From Spirochaetaceae bacterium (lineage in GTDB: Bacteria; Spirochaetota; Spirochaetia; SZUA-6; Bin103): DNA of 21,431 bases. The translations under genes and the position numbers were made by a program. Below, in pieces: positions 9,065 to 16,619 of this stretch. The notes below the pieces were generated by a model. The model did no database searches and was not told the origin of the DNA. It saw only the letters and a list, made by a program, of their open reading frames with translations. Location: contig JAPOQV010000479.1 of NCBI GenBank assembly GCA_026710565.1, forward strand, positions 1 through 21,431, given 5' to 3'. Position 1 is the stretch's first letter, and every line of letters begins with the position of its first letter.

Positions 9065-9972
9065 CCCTGCGGAAGTCGCTGCTTCGCCGCCGCAGCGCCG
9101 GGGACTGGGTATTCGACATCGTCAACGTCGGCCTGATCGTGGTGCTCTGCGCCACCATCGTCTACCCGTTCATGAACCAGATCACGTTGTCGGTGAGCAA
9201 TCGCGTCGACGTGCAGGCAAAGGGGCTTCACCTGTTCCCGCACCTGGGCCGCATGACCATCGATTCGTACCAGCGCGTGCTGCTCGGCGGGTCGATCGTG
9301 CCGGCGTTCTTCTGGACCGTCCTGCGCACCGTCCTGGGCACCTCGATCACCGTGACCGTGCTCATCATGATGGCGTACTCGCTGTCCAAGAAGTACCTGC
9401 CCTACCGGAACTTCTGGACCTTCCTGGTGGTGTTCACGATGTTCTTTTCCGGCGGCCTGGTGCCGAGTTTCCTGCTGATCCGGTCGCTGGGGATGATGAA
9501 CACGATCTGGGCCCTGGTGTTGCCGTTTGTGGCCAACGCGTTCTCGCTGATCATCGCCCGCAACTTCATGATGTCGGTGTCCGAGGAGCTGGCCGAGAGC
9601 GCGCGCATCGACGGCGCCAACGACGTCACCATCCTGTTCCGGATCTACGTGCCGGTGTCGATGCCGATCATCGCCACCCTTTCGCTGTGGTCGATGGTCC
9701 AGCACTGGAACTCCTGGTTCGACGCGCTGATCTACATCCAGCGGCCCCCGATCCAGATCCTGCAGGCCATCCTGCGCCGCGTGCTGATCGACGCGTCGTT
9801 CACGGCGACCAGCATCGACGAGCAGATGCTGGCCATCGAGTTCCAGGAGTACACGCCGGAGTCGCTGCGCGCGGCCATCCTGATGGTGGTGACCATTCCT
9901 ATCGTGCTGACCTATCCGTTCTTCCAGCGCTACTTCGTCAAGGGCATCATGATCGGCTCGCTGAAGGGCTAG
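9058..9972 (+). CDS. ABC sugar importer permease, YtcP/LplC family
   Basis: 304 aa from ATG at 9058, overlapping the previous stop by 7 bp (the ATG lies inside the last codons of the first permease). Partner permease of the same importer. The N-terminal transmembrane helix is followed by a periplasmic stretch. YSLSKKYLPYRNFW and FFSGGLVPSFLLIRSLGMMNT (in the centre) are typical of this subfamily. The EAA loop ESARIDGANDVTILFRIYVP starts at residue 180, and the C-terminus (YPFFQRYFVKGIMIGSLKG) is the usual one. Together with the first permease it should form the transmembrane heterodimer. Translational coupling through the overlap suits equal production of the two subunits. Confidence 0.94.
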   Translation: MVALRKSLLRRRSAGDWVFDIVNVGLIVVLCATIVYPFMNQITLSVSNRVDVQAKGLHLFPHLGRMTIDSYQRVLLGGSIVPAFFWTVLRTVLGTSITVTVLIMMAYSLSKKYLPYRNFWTFLVVFTMFFSGGLVPSFLLIRSLGMMNTIWALVLPFVANAFSLIIARNFMMSVSEELAESARIDGANDVTILFRIYVPVSMPIIATLSLWSMVQHWNSWFDALIYIQRPPIQILQAILRRVLIDASFTATSIDEQMLAIEFQEYTPESLRAAILMVVTIPIVLTYPFFQRYFVKGIMIGSLKG

Positions 9973-9982
9973 CCGAGCCAAC

Positions 9983-9999
9983 GCCTCGGGTATCGAGGC
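9983..9999 (+). promoter_or_regulatory. Small hairpin between permease and binding-protein genes
   Basis: GCCTCG (9983-9988) pairs with CGAGGC (9994-9999) around a 5-nt loop, 11 nt after the permease stop. Such intercistronic stems can protect or attenuate transcripts and raise binding-protein levels relative to permeases. That role is inference. Confidence 0.35.
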
Positions 10000-10022
10000 A
10001 TCATTCCACTATCGTTCCTATT

Positions 10023-10028
10023 GGGAGG
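10023..10028 (+). promoter_or_regulatory. Strong Shine-Dalgarno for the solute-binding protein
   Basis: GGGAGG, 4 nt before the ATG at 10033. It fixes that ATG as the start over the in-frame TTG at 10021, and is the strongest ribosome site in the importer operon. Confidence 0.75.
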
Positions 10029-10032
10029 CACG

Positions 10033-11628
10033 ATGAAACGGTTCTTTTCACTGACCGGAACGGCACTGCTGATTCTGGTCCTGTCAGCCGGCATGGCCGG
10101 CGCGACCGGCGAAGCCGAAGGGGGCTCAGCCGAGGGCCCGACGGTGATCAAGTGGTTCGGCACCCGCGGCGTGCCCGGTCCCGACGCGCCGATCCCGCCG
10201 ATGCTCGAGGATCTGGTGAGCCAGAAGGTCGGCTTCGACGTCCAGTTCGAGATCTACGGCGCCGTGGACAACCACATGGAGATCATCCAGCTCAACTTGG
10301 CCGCCAACGATCTGCCCGACCTCTTCCACGTGTTCAACATCAACGAGGACTTCCTGCGCCAGGCGTCGGCGAAGTTCGAGCTGGCGGAGATGGAAGAGCA
10401 CATGCCGGAGTCGTCCAAGTGGCTGCGCGGCCTCATGGGCCAGCTCGGGCTGAACGAAGAGGAGACCTGGGCCCGGTACCAGGACGCCAGCGACGGCCGC
10501 ATGTGGGGCACCCCGCGCATCTGGGACACCGGCTGGATTCCGTCCGGCCAGATGTGGCGCAAGGACATCCTGGACGAGCTGGGATACGAGGTTCCCTCCA
10601 CCATCGCCGAGGCCGACGAGGTGTTCGCCGCCTACAAGGCCGCGTACCCGGACAAGTTCGCGATGGGCGCGTCCGGCAAGTCCCCGACATGGCAGGCGTT
10701 CGACCAAGTGCTCAACGCGTACGGCATCGTCAACGGCGGCCAGGGCGTCCGCGACGGCATGATCAAGCAGTACTTCACCTTCCCGGAGTACAAGGAAGCG
10801 CTGGCCACGCTCCGTGACTGGTTCGCCAAGGGCTACATCGACCCGGAGTTCATCACGCACAGCAACCTCGACAAGTTCCAGGTCTTCTCGCAGGGCAACT
10901 ACCTGACCACCGAGTGGATGGGACGCGGCAACTGGACGGCCGACGAGAACGCGCGCTTCATCGGGCCCCTGTTCCACAACGTGCCCGACGCGGTGGTGGT
11001 GCCGGCCACCCACATCGCCAGGGACGAGGCCAGCAAGCCGATCCAGCGGGTGTGGAACCCGTTCCTGACCCAGCTCATCGTGTTCGGCAAGCACCTGGAC
11101 GATGACCACGAGCACATCCACAAGATCATGCAGGTGGCCGACGTCATCTCCCAGGACCTGGAGACCAAGCTGCTGGCCGGCTACGGGATCGAAGGCGAGC
11201 ACTACACGATTCCGGAAGGCGAGACCGCGCCGCAGTTGCTGCCGGCGATCAACGCCCTGAGCACCGCCGACCGGACCGAACAGTTCGGGTTCGGCTTCTA
11301 CTGGGACGGCACGTTCAGCACCTACGGGTTCCAGTCCAGCGCCGTCCAGGCCCTCGTCGAGGAGCATGCGATCGATCCGAACGGGATCTACGGCGCCAAC
11401 AACCTCGACCTGTGGTTCCCGGTCGTGGGCGGCCCGGTGCGCGATGAGAGCGGCGAGGACATCGGCGCCATGATGGCCGGTGACGCCAAGCTCGATTACT
11501 TCGTGATGACGGTGCAGATACTCACCGGTGAGCGCCCGCTGGAGTACTACGACGAGTGGCTGGAGTACTACTACGCCAACGGCGGCCGCGCATGGGAGGA
11601 ACACGCCACCCGGCTGTACCTCAAGTAG
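10033..11628 (+). CDS. Extracellular solute-binding protein, LplA/YtcQ-like (family 1)
   Basis: 531 aa. Periplasmic or exported sugar-binding component of the importer. The signal peptide is clear: basic start MKRFF, hydrophobic core TALLILVLSAGMAG, probable cleavage near AGA-TGE (about residue 24), then a Gly/Glu/Ser-rich tether (GEAEGGSAEG). No cysteine follows the core, so it is not a lipoprotein by the lipobox rule, unlike Bacillus LplA. The mature part begins TVIKWFG and contains LAANDLPDLFHV, SDGRMWGTPRIWDTGWIP, MWRKDILDELGYEVPSTI, and YKEALATLRDWFAKGYIDPEF in the centre. These patterns are typical of the large (about 500 aa) binding proteins that pair with LplB/YtcP permeases. Aromatic-rich loops suggest an oligosaccharide ligand, but the exact sugar cannot be read. 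Confidence 0.92.
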   Translation: MKRFFSLTGTALLILVLSAGMAGATGEAEGGSAEGPTVIKWFGTRGVPGPDAPIPPMLEDLVSQKVGFDVQFEIYGAVDNHMEIIQLNLAANDLPDLFHVFNINEDFLRQASAKFELAEMEEHMPESSKWLRGLMGQLGLNEEETWARYQDASDGRMWGTPRIWDTGWIPSGQMWRKDILDELGYEVPSTIAEADEVFAAYKAAYPDKFAMGASGKSPTWQAFDQVLNAYGIVNGGQGVRDGMIKQYFTFPEYKEALATLRDWFAKGYIDPEFITHSNLDKFQVFSQGNYLTTEWMGRGNWTADENARFIGPLFHNVPDAVVVPATHIARDEASKPIQRVWNPFLTQLIVFGKHLDDDHEHIHKIMQVADVISQDLETKLLAGYGIEGEHYTIPEGETAPQLLPAINALSTADRTEQFGFGFYWDGTFSTYGFQSSAVQALVEEHAIDPNGIYGANNLDLWFPVVGGPVRDESGEDIGAMMAGDAKLDYFVMTVQILTGERPLEYYDEWLEYYYANGGRAWEEHATRLYLK

Positions 11629-11661
11629 TCGCAGTCCAAATGGTCACGTAGTGTGGCTTCA

Positions 11662-11694
11662 GGCATCGGGTTGCCGGGCAGGCAACCCGATGCC
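11662..11694. terminator. 14-bp perfect stem-loop between convergent genes
   Basis: GGCATCGGGTTGCC (11662-11675) pairs perfectly with 11681-11694 around the loop GGGCA. It lies 33 nt after the binding-protein stop and 18 nt beyond the stop of the convergent dehydrogenase gene, so it can serve both. There is no T-run on either side. Confidence 0.7.
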
Positions 11695-11712
11695 GAAGGC
11701 CCTCGATCCCGA

Positions 11713-12588
11713 TCAACTGCTCAGGCGCTCCAGCACCTTGTACAGCGCCTGGGTGCCGCGGTCCTCCAGGCCTTCCGCCATCGCCGCCGTGTAGAACTGG
11801 TTGGCGAGCGAAAGGCCGGGCAGCGCCAGTCGCATGGCCTGCGCCTCGGCCAGGGCGATGCCCATGTCCTTGACGAAGTGCTTGATGTAAAAGCCGGGCT
11901 CGAAGTCGCCCTTGACGATGCGCGGGGCCAGGTTGTTGATGGCAAAGCAGCTCGCCGCGCCCTTGCCGATCACGGCGATGATCTCGTCGCGGTCCAGCCC
12001 CGCCTTGTGCCCGTACAGCAGCGACTCGACCACGCCCACCATGGTGGAGGCGATCAGGATCTGGTTGCTCATCTTGGTGTGCTGTCCGGCGCCGGCCGAT
12101 CCCATGTAGGCGATGTTCTCGCCCATGATCTCGAAGTACGGCATGGCGCGGTCGTAGTCGGCGCGGTCGCCGCCGACCATGATCGCCAGCGTGCCGGCGC
12201 GCGCGCCCAGGTCCCCGCCGGACACCGGCGCGTCCAGGGATGCCACCCCGCGCTCTGCCGCCTGCTCGTGCAGCCGCTTGGCCAGCGCCGGCTCCGAGGT
12301 GGTCATGTCGATCACCATGCTGCCGCTCGCCGTCGCGGCAAGCACCCCGCCCGGGCCCAGGAACACCTCTTCCACGTCGCGCGGGTAGCCGACGATGCTG
12401 AACACCGCCTCGCTGCCGTCGGCCACGCCGGCCGGCGTGTCGCACCACACGGCGCCCGCATCGAGCAGGTCCCGCGCCTTGTCCTTCGAGCGGTTGTACA
12501 CCGCCACCTCGTATCCGGCCTTGCGCAGGTGCAGGCACATCGAGCGCCCCATCACGCCGGTTCCGATCCATCCGATCTTTGCTGCCAT
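11713..12588 (-). CDS. NAD(P)-dependent beta-hydroxyacid dehydrogenase family protein
   Basis: 291 aa, cytoplasmic. It belongs to the 3-hydroxyisobutyrate dehydrogenase / tartronate semialdehyde reductase / 6-phosphogluconate dehydrogenase-like family. The N-terminal Rossmann fold has WIGTGVMG (7-14) and NRS after strand 2. The substrate-binding signature is DAPVSGG (119-125), and the catalytic lysine Lys172 with Asn175 lies in GQHTKMSNQ. The C-terminal all-alpha domain carries the typical FEPGFYIKHFVKDMGIA. The start ATG at 12588 has GGAACGGAG upstream. NRS after strand 2 suggests preference for NADP(H), but this is weak. The substrate cannot be told. It is divergent from the aminotransferase, with a shared 41-bp spacer. 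Confidence 0.9.
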   Translation of the reverse strand: MAAKIGWIGTGVMGRSMCLHLRKAGYEVAVYNRSKDKARDLLDAGAVWCDTPAGVADGSEAVFSIVGYPRDVEEVFLGPGGVLAATASGSMVIDMTTSEPALAKRLHEQAAERGVASLDAPVSGGDLGARAGTLAIMVGGDRADYDRAMPYFEIMGENIAYMGSAGAGQHTKMSNQILIASTMVGVVESLLYGHKAGLDRDEIIAVIGKGAASCFAINNLAPRIVKGDFEPGFYIKHFVKDMGIALAEAQAMRLALPGLSLANQFYTAAMAEGLEDRGTQALYKVLERLSS

Positions 12589-12615
12589 TCGGTCTCCGTT
12601 CCCCCTTTCGCGGTC

Positions 12616-12623
12616 AGTATACT
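12616..12623. promoter_or_regulatory. Palindromic candidate -10 element in divergent spacer
   Basis: AGTATACT is its own reverse complement, so TATACT (5/6 to the -10 consensus) is readable in both directions. Minus-strand transcripts would start near 12609, about 20 nt before the dehydrogenase ATG. Plus-strand transcripts would start near 12630, at the aminotransferase GTG itself. No convincing -35 is seen on either strand. Confidence 0.45.
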
Positions 12624-12629
12624 AAGGCG

Positions 12630-13826
12630 GTGCAGTACCTTCAGACGACATTGGGCCAGACCGCATTCGGCCAGTCCGCCCGCATGCAGCGGGTGCAGCC
12701 GCCGATCATCCCGCGCATCCACCGGCTCATCGCGGACAACCCGGGCACCATCTCGCTCGGGCAGGGCGTGGTCGGTTACCCGCCGCCGGCCGCCGTGCGG
12801 GAGGCGCTGGACCGCTTCCTGGCCGACCCGGCCAACCACAAGTACGCGTCCGTGTACGGCATCCCCGCGCTTCGCGAGCGCATCGCCGCCAAGCTTGCGC
12901 GTGAGAACGGGATCACCATCGGCGACGAGCACGAGCTGATGGTGTCGGCCGGCGGCAACATGGCGTTCGTGAACGCGCTGCTGGCCGTGTGCGACGAGGG
13001 GGACGAGGTGGTGCTGATGTCCCCGTACTACTTCAACCACGAGATGGCGGTGACCATGGCCGGCTGCCGGCCGGTGCTGGTCGGCACCGACGCCGACTTC
13101 CAGCTCGACCTGGAGGCCGTGGCGGACGCCATCACGGACCACACGCGCGCGGTCGTGACGATCTCGCCGAACAACCCGTCCGGCGCCGTCTATCCGGAGG
13201 CGGACCTGCGCAAACTGAACCGCCTGTGCGCGGAGCGCGGCGTCTACCACGTCCACGACGAGGCGTACGAGTACTTCCTCTACGACGGCGCCGAGCACTT
13301 CTCGCCCGGGTCGCTGCCGGATGCCGGCGAGCACACGATCTCCCTGTTCTCCCTGTCCAAGGCGTACGGGTTTGCGAGCTGGCGGGTCGGCTATTTGCGC
13401 CTGCCCGCGCACCTGACCGACGCGGCGGCCAAGATCCAGGACACCATCGCCATCTGCCCGCCGATCGTCAGCCAGTTCGCGGCGTGCGCGGCGCTCGATG
13501 CCGGCGTCGACTACTGCCGCGGGCACCTCCCCGGAATCGCCGCGCGGCGAACCGCGGTCCTGGGTGCGCTTCGGGGACTCGCACCGCTGGTCGAGGTTCC
13601 GGCCAACCGCGGCGCGTTCTACGTGCTGGCGCGCGTGGCGACCGACGCCGACTCGGTGGAGGTCGCCTCGCGGCTGATCACCGAGCACGGCGTCGCGGCC
13701 GTACCTGGAGCGGCGTTCGGGCTGACCGACGGCTGCTTCCTGCGCATCGCCTACGCCGCGCCCGACGACGCCACGCTCGCGGAGGCGCTGGAGCGGCTCG
13801 CGGACGGCCTGCGGCGGATCGTATGA
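12630..13826 (+). CDS. PLP-dependent aminotransferase, class I/II (AspC-like fold)
   Basis: 398 aa from GTG at 12630. ATG at 12684 is an alternative that would trim 18 residues. The open frame reaches further back into the divergent gene, which is not credible. Fold-type I aminotransferase features are GQGVVGYPPP (45-53), KYASVYGIPALRERIA (71-86), SAGGNMAF (106-113), NNPSG (181-185), the PLP-binding Asp210 in VHDEAYEYF, and the Schiff-base Lys244 in SLSKAYGFASWRVGY. It transfers an amino group between an amino acid and a 2-oxoacid. The substrate is unknown. It overlaps the dioxygenase gene by ATGA and so is translationally coupled to it, which suggests a shared pathway on an amino acid or its oxoacid. 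Confidence 0.93.
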   Translation: MQYLQTTLGQTAFGQSARMQRVQPPIIPRIHRLIADNPGTISLGQGVVGYPPPAAVREALDRFLADPANHKYASVYGIPALRERIAAKLARENGITIGDEHELMVSAGGNMAFVNALLAVCDEGDEVVLMSPYYFNHEMAVTMAGCRPVLVGTDADFQLDLEAVADAITDHTRAVVTISPNNPSGAVYPEADLRKLNRLCAERGVYHVHDEAYEYFLYDGAEHFSPGSLPDAGEHTISLFSLSKAYGFASWRVGYLRLPAHLTDAAAKIQDTIAICPPIVSQFAACAALDAGVDYCRGHLPGIAARRTAVLGALRGLAPLVEVPANRGAFYVLARVATDADSVEVASRLITEHGVAAVPGAAFGLTDGCFLRIAYAAPDDATLAEALERLADGLRRIV

Positions 13827-14554
13827 CGCGCTACGAGGACGCCGGTTTCCTGACCGGGATCGACGTGCTGGACGCCGACGAGGTGGCCGCGGCGCGGCGG
13901 GCATTCGACGAGCTGGAGCGGTCGGTGCCGGCCGAGCAGCGCCAGATCGGCCTGCACGGCCGCCACTTCCAGGACGAGTTCGTGTGGCGGCTGGCCACCA
14001 ACCCGCGCGTGCTGGACGTCATGGAGCAGGTGGTGGGGCCGGACGTGATGCTGCTCGGCACCCACTTCTTCAACAAGCAGCCCGTTCCGGACGCCGACTC
14101 GTTCGTCGCCTGGCACCAGGACGTCACCTACTGGGGCCTGGAACCGGCCGAGGCGCACAGCGCCTGGATCGCCATCGACGACAGCGACGCCGCCAACGGC
14201 TGCATGCGCGTGCTGCCGCGCTCCCACCGCGAGGGCGTCAAGGTGCACGGCACCGCGGAGCGGCAGGGCAACCTGCTGTCGATCAACCAGGAGATCCCGG
14301 ACGACCAGCTCGACACGACCGGGGCCGTCGACCTGGAACTGCGCGCCGGCCAGATGTCCGTCCACCACGGCCGCCTCGTGCACGCCAGCAACCCCAACCG
14401 CTCCACGCGGCGGCGCTGCGGCCTGGTGGCGCGCTACATCTCGCCCGCGATCAGGCAGGTCACCCCGGACTCCTACGGCGGTCTGCACGAGCCGGTGCTG
14501 GTCAGCGGCCGGGACCGCCACCACCACTTTCCGGCCCGCGAAGCACCGTTCTGA
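13823..14554 (+). CDS. Phytanoyl-CoA dioxygenase family Fe(II)/2-oxoglutarate oxygenase
   Basis: 243 aa, start ATG at 13823 within the ATGA overlap. Non-haem iron oxygenase of the PhyH family. The facial triad is H98-x-D100 (AWHQDVTYWG) and His187 (HHGRLVHAS), and an arginine cluster (193-198) would hold the 2-oxoglutarate carboxylate. The presence of Asp100 argues for hydroxylation rather than halogenation, since halogenases of this superfamily have Ala or Gly there. RVLPRSH (129-135) is the usual strand between the triad halves. Family members hydroxylate small molecules including amino acids and natural-product intermediates. No phytanoyl-CoA role should be assumed. A co-substrate relation with the coupled aminotransferase is plausible but unproven. 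Confidence 0.92.
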   Translation: MTRYEDAGFLTGIDVLDADEVAAARRAFDELERSVPAEQRQIGLHGRHFQDEFVWRLATNPRVLDVMEQVVGPDVMLLGTHFFNKQPVPDADSFVAWHQDVTYWGLEPAEAHSAWIAIDDSDAANGCMRVLPRSHREGVKVHGTAERQGNLLSINQEIPDDQLDTTGAVDLELRAGQMSVHHGRLVHASNPNRSTRRRCGLVARYISPAIRQVTPDSYGGLHEPVLVSGRDRHHHFPAREAPF

Positions 14555-14611
14555 CCGACGTGGCGACCGCCGGCCCTTGAACGTTGAACGGCGTACGGAC
14601 CCATCTGCGAA

Positions 14612-14640
14612 TTGACAGCTTGCCGGGTATCAACCATGCT
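14612..14640 (+). promoter_or_regulatory. Promoter candidate before the acyl carrier protein
   Basis: A perfect TTGACA at 14612-14617 is separated by 17 nt from CATGCT at 14635-14640 (3/6 to -10). Transcription would start near 14647, giving a leader of about 60 nt. It would let the carrier protein/PPTase/hydrolase genes be expressed independently of the aminotransferase pair. The remainder of the 14555-14708 gap shows nothing else. Confidence 0.5.
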
Positions 14641-14708
14641 GCCTCACTACATTTCCGGGGTCCCTGCGTCCCATGGGGCCGACCGACATCACACTGCGGG
14701 AGTATCCG

Positions 14709-14939
14709 ATGGCAACCACAACCGAGCGGCTCAAGAGCTTGGTCGACGAACACCTGGACTTGGGCCGTGATCCCGATTTCGACGCCAAGTTCAGCGATTC
14801 CGGCGTGTCCTCCGTGGACGCAGTCGCCTTCATCAAGGTCGTCAACCAGGAGTTCGACGTCACCGTGCCCCCGGAGGACTTCGGGAACATGCAGACTCTT
14901 GGCGACCTCGCCAGCTACCTGGGTTCGCGTTCCGCGTAA
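14709..14939 (+). CDS. Stand-alone acyl carrier protein
   Basis: 76 aa from ATG at 14709, with GGGAG at 14698-14702. In-frame upstream starts (for example 14673) lack this spacing and give no family-like extension. Small acidic four-helix carrier. The attachment serine is Ser35 in DSGVSSVDAV, where the usual GxDSL reads GVSSV. The following AFIKVVNQEFDVTVPPEDF and TLGDLASYL fit helices 2-4 of a PP-binding domain. It would carry an acyl or extender unit on phosphopantetheine. It is probably not the housekeeping fatty-acid AcpP, because the serine-site sequence diverges and the neighbours are an Sfp-type PPTase and a hydrolase rather than fab genes. A role with the convergent polyketide synthase is inferred. 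Confidence 0.88.
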   Translation: MATTTERLKSLVDEHLDLGRDPDFDAKFSDSGVSSVDAVAFIKVVNQEFDVTVPPEDFGNMQTLGDLASYLGSRSA

Positions 14940-14945
14940 CACGCC

Positions 14946-14968
14946 AGGATCCCGGGCGTCCGGATCCT
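14946..14968 (+). repeat. Short inverted repeat between carrier protein and PPTase genes
   Basis: AGGATCC (14946-14952) pairs with GGATCCT (14962-14968) around a 9-nt loop in the 42-nt intercistronic gap. It could be a weak stem that favours high carrier-protein output over the enzyme downstream. The role is uncertain. Confidence 0.35.
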
Positions 14969-14981
14969 CTGACTTTCTCCT

Positions 14982-15686
14982 ATGGGCCAGCACTGGTGGC
15001 GGACGGCCCACGGTACCGGCGCTGCCACCATCGTCCACGTCGATCTGACGCCACACGCGGTCCGTGTGGAGCAGGCGGAGGCGGCCCTCGACAGTTCCGA
15101 GAAGAGGCGGCTGTCCCGTTATCGGCTCGCCCGCCCGCGGCACGAGTTCGCACTCTGCCGCGCGGCGTTGCGCGCCATGCTCTGCCGCCGGCTCGGCTGC
15201 CGCAACGATGATCTGGCCTTCGAGGCCTCGCCCCATGGCAAGCCGGCCGCCCTGGTGGCCGGCCGGCCGGCACCGGTCTCCTTCAACGTCAGCCACAGCG
15301 GCAACCATGGGCTGATAGCGCTGGCGGAACGGGGACGCATCGGCGTCGACGTGGAGGAACGGCGGTCCCGGCCGGATCCTGACGGACCGATCCGCACCGT
15401 CTTCTGCCCCGCCGAGCAGGCGGAGCTCGCGGCCGCGCGCGGGGCGCACAAGACCGACCTGTTCTTCACCCTCTGGACGATGAAGGAGGCGCTGATCAAG
15501 GCGCTCGGCACGGGGCTGTCGCTGGACACGGCCGGTTTCGAGATCCCTCCGTCCCTGCGCCACGGATCGCCCACGGGCGAGTTCCGCTTTCCCCACGACC
15601 CCGACGTCGGCTGGCGGGTCGACAACCTGGGTACCGACGACTTCGCCGCCGCCGTCGCCCATGAGCTGGAACCGGTATCGGCATGA
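14982..15686 (+). CDS. 4'-phosphopantetheinyl transferase, Sfp type
   Basis: 234 aa. Transfers phosphopantetheine from CoA to the serine of carrier-protein domains, converting apo to holo. The Mg-binding signature is GVDVE (121-125, Asp123 and Glu125). The second signature is W165-x-x-K168-E169-A-x-x-K173-A-x-G-x-G-L. FNVSHSGNHG (101-110) is the CoA-contact histidine/serine region, and FEASPHGKP (80-88) is the usual preceding motif. The length fits the Sfp group, which serves secondary-metabolism carriers. The ATG at 14982 has no clear Shine-Dalgarno (CTTTCTCCT upstream), so translation may depend on the carrier-protein gene. It overlaps the hydrolase by ATGA. Likely targets are the stand-alone carrier protein and the PKS carrier domain. 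Confidence 0.94.
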   Translation: MGQHWWRTAHGTGAATIVHVDLTPHAVRVEQAEAALDSSEKRRLSRYRLARPRHEFALCRAALRAMLCRRLGCRNDDLAFEASPHGKPAALVAGRPAPVSFNVSHSGNHGLIALAERGRIGVDVEERRSRPDPDGPIRTVFCPAEQAELAAARGAHKTDLFFTLWTMKEALIKALGTGLSLDTAGFEIPPSLRHGSPTGEFRFPHDPDVGWRVDNLGTDDFAAAVAHELEPVSA

Positions 15687-16612
15687 CGTCGCAACCGGTC
15701 TGGGAGATCCCCGAACCGCTGTCGGTGTGCGAGGTCCGCTTCGACGACGGCACGGTCACCACCCTGAGGAGGCACGGCAATCCGGCCGGCCCGCGGCTCG
15801 TGCTCAGCCACGGCAACGGGCTGGCGATCGATCTCTACTATCCATTCTGGTCACTGCTCGCCCGTGACTTCGACCTGATCGTGTACGACCTGCGCAATCA
15901 CGGCTGGAATGCCGTCGGCCCCCGCGAGCAGCACAACGTCCCGACCCTCATCAGCGACTACCGAGCCGTGCTGGTCGCGATCGACCGCCACTACGGACCC
16001 AAGGCGAAGATCGGGGTTTTCCACTCCTTCTCCGCCCTGATCGCGCTGCTCTCGTCGTCGACGATCGAGCTTCTCCCGTACGACCAGCGCAGCCCGGTGG
16101 TGGCTCAGGTGCTGTTCGATCCGGCCCTGTGCAAGCCGGGCGCCAGCCAGATCGAGTTCGACACGGCGGCGGAGCGCGCCGCCAGCATCACCCGGCGCCG
16201 GGGGTACCGCTTTGGGTCACGGGAGGAGTTCGCGGACTTTCTGGGCTACCTGCCGGCGTTCACGAGGCTCGTCCCCGGCGTCCGCGAGCTGATGGCGCAG
16301 ACCATCCTGCGCACCTCCGCCGACGGACAGGAGTACGAGCTGCGCTGCCCGCGCGACTACGAGGCGCAGATCATCGATTTCATCCGCGGCTACTCCGGGT
16401 TGGTGGATCTGGGAGCCCTCCCCTGCCCGACCAAGGTGATCGGCGCCGATCCGACCCTGCCGTACGCCTACCTGCCGACCCTGGATCTGGGCGAGATGAC
16501 GGCGGTCGACTATGACTTTCTGCCCGAGACCACGCACTTCCTGCTGCTGGAGAAGCCGGCGGAGTGCGTCGCGGTGGTACGCGAGTTCCTGGAGTACACC
16601 GGGCTGCTGTAG
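15683..16612 (+). CDS. Alpha/beta-hydrolase fold protein
   Basis: 309 aa, start ATG at 15683 in an ATGA overlap with the PPTase. Alpha/beta-hydrolase fold: oxyanion-hole region LSHGNGLAID (41-50), YDLRNHGWN (68-76), nucleophile elbow GVFHSFSAL (111-119) with candidate Ser115, and a late histidine at about 285 in ETTHFLLLEKP. The elbow is unusual because both glycines of GxSxG are replaced (F-H-S-F-S). The acid residue is not certain; Asp in IGADPT is one candidate. Being coupled to a PPTase and carrier protein, it could be a thioesterase-like editing or release enzyme, but esterase or other hydrolase roles fit equally. It ends 7 bp from the convergent permease stop, with no terminator between. 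Confidence 0.87.
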   Translation: MTSQPVWEIPEPLSVCEVRFDDGTVTTLRRHGNPAGPRLVLSHGNGLAIDLYYPFWSLLARDFDLIVYDLRNHGWNAVGPREQHNVPTLISDYRAVLVAIDRHYGPKAKIGVFHSFSALIALLSSSTIELLPYDQRSPVVAQVLFDPALCKPGASQIEFDTAAERAASITRRRGYRFGSREEFADFLGYLPAFTRLVPGVRELMAQTILRTSADGQEYELRCPRDYEAQIIDFIRGYSGLVDLGALPCPTKVIGADPTLPYAYLPTLDLGEMTAVDYDFLPETTHFLLLEKPAECVAVVREFLEYTGLL

Positions 16613-16619
16613 CGCGCCC

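Noticed and set aside
10126..11604. 492-aa minus-strand open frame opposite the binding-protein gene
   Set aside because: His/Val/Leu/Arg-rich composition with no recognisable domain. It is the complement of a strongly supported gene.
13823..14554. SyrB2-like halogenase
   Set aside because: The iron motif is His-x-Asp (98-100). Halogenases in this superfamily have Ala or Gly in place of Asp.
14612..14640. Riboswitch or leader RNA in the 14555-14708 gap
   Set aside because: No long paired structure or known aptamer pattern is visible. Only a promoter candidate can be supported.
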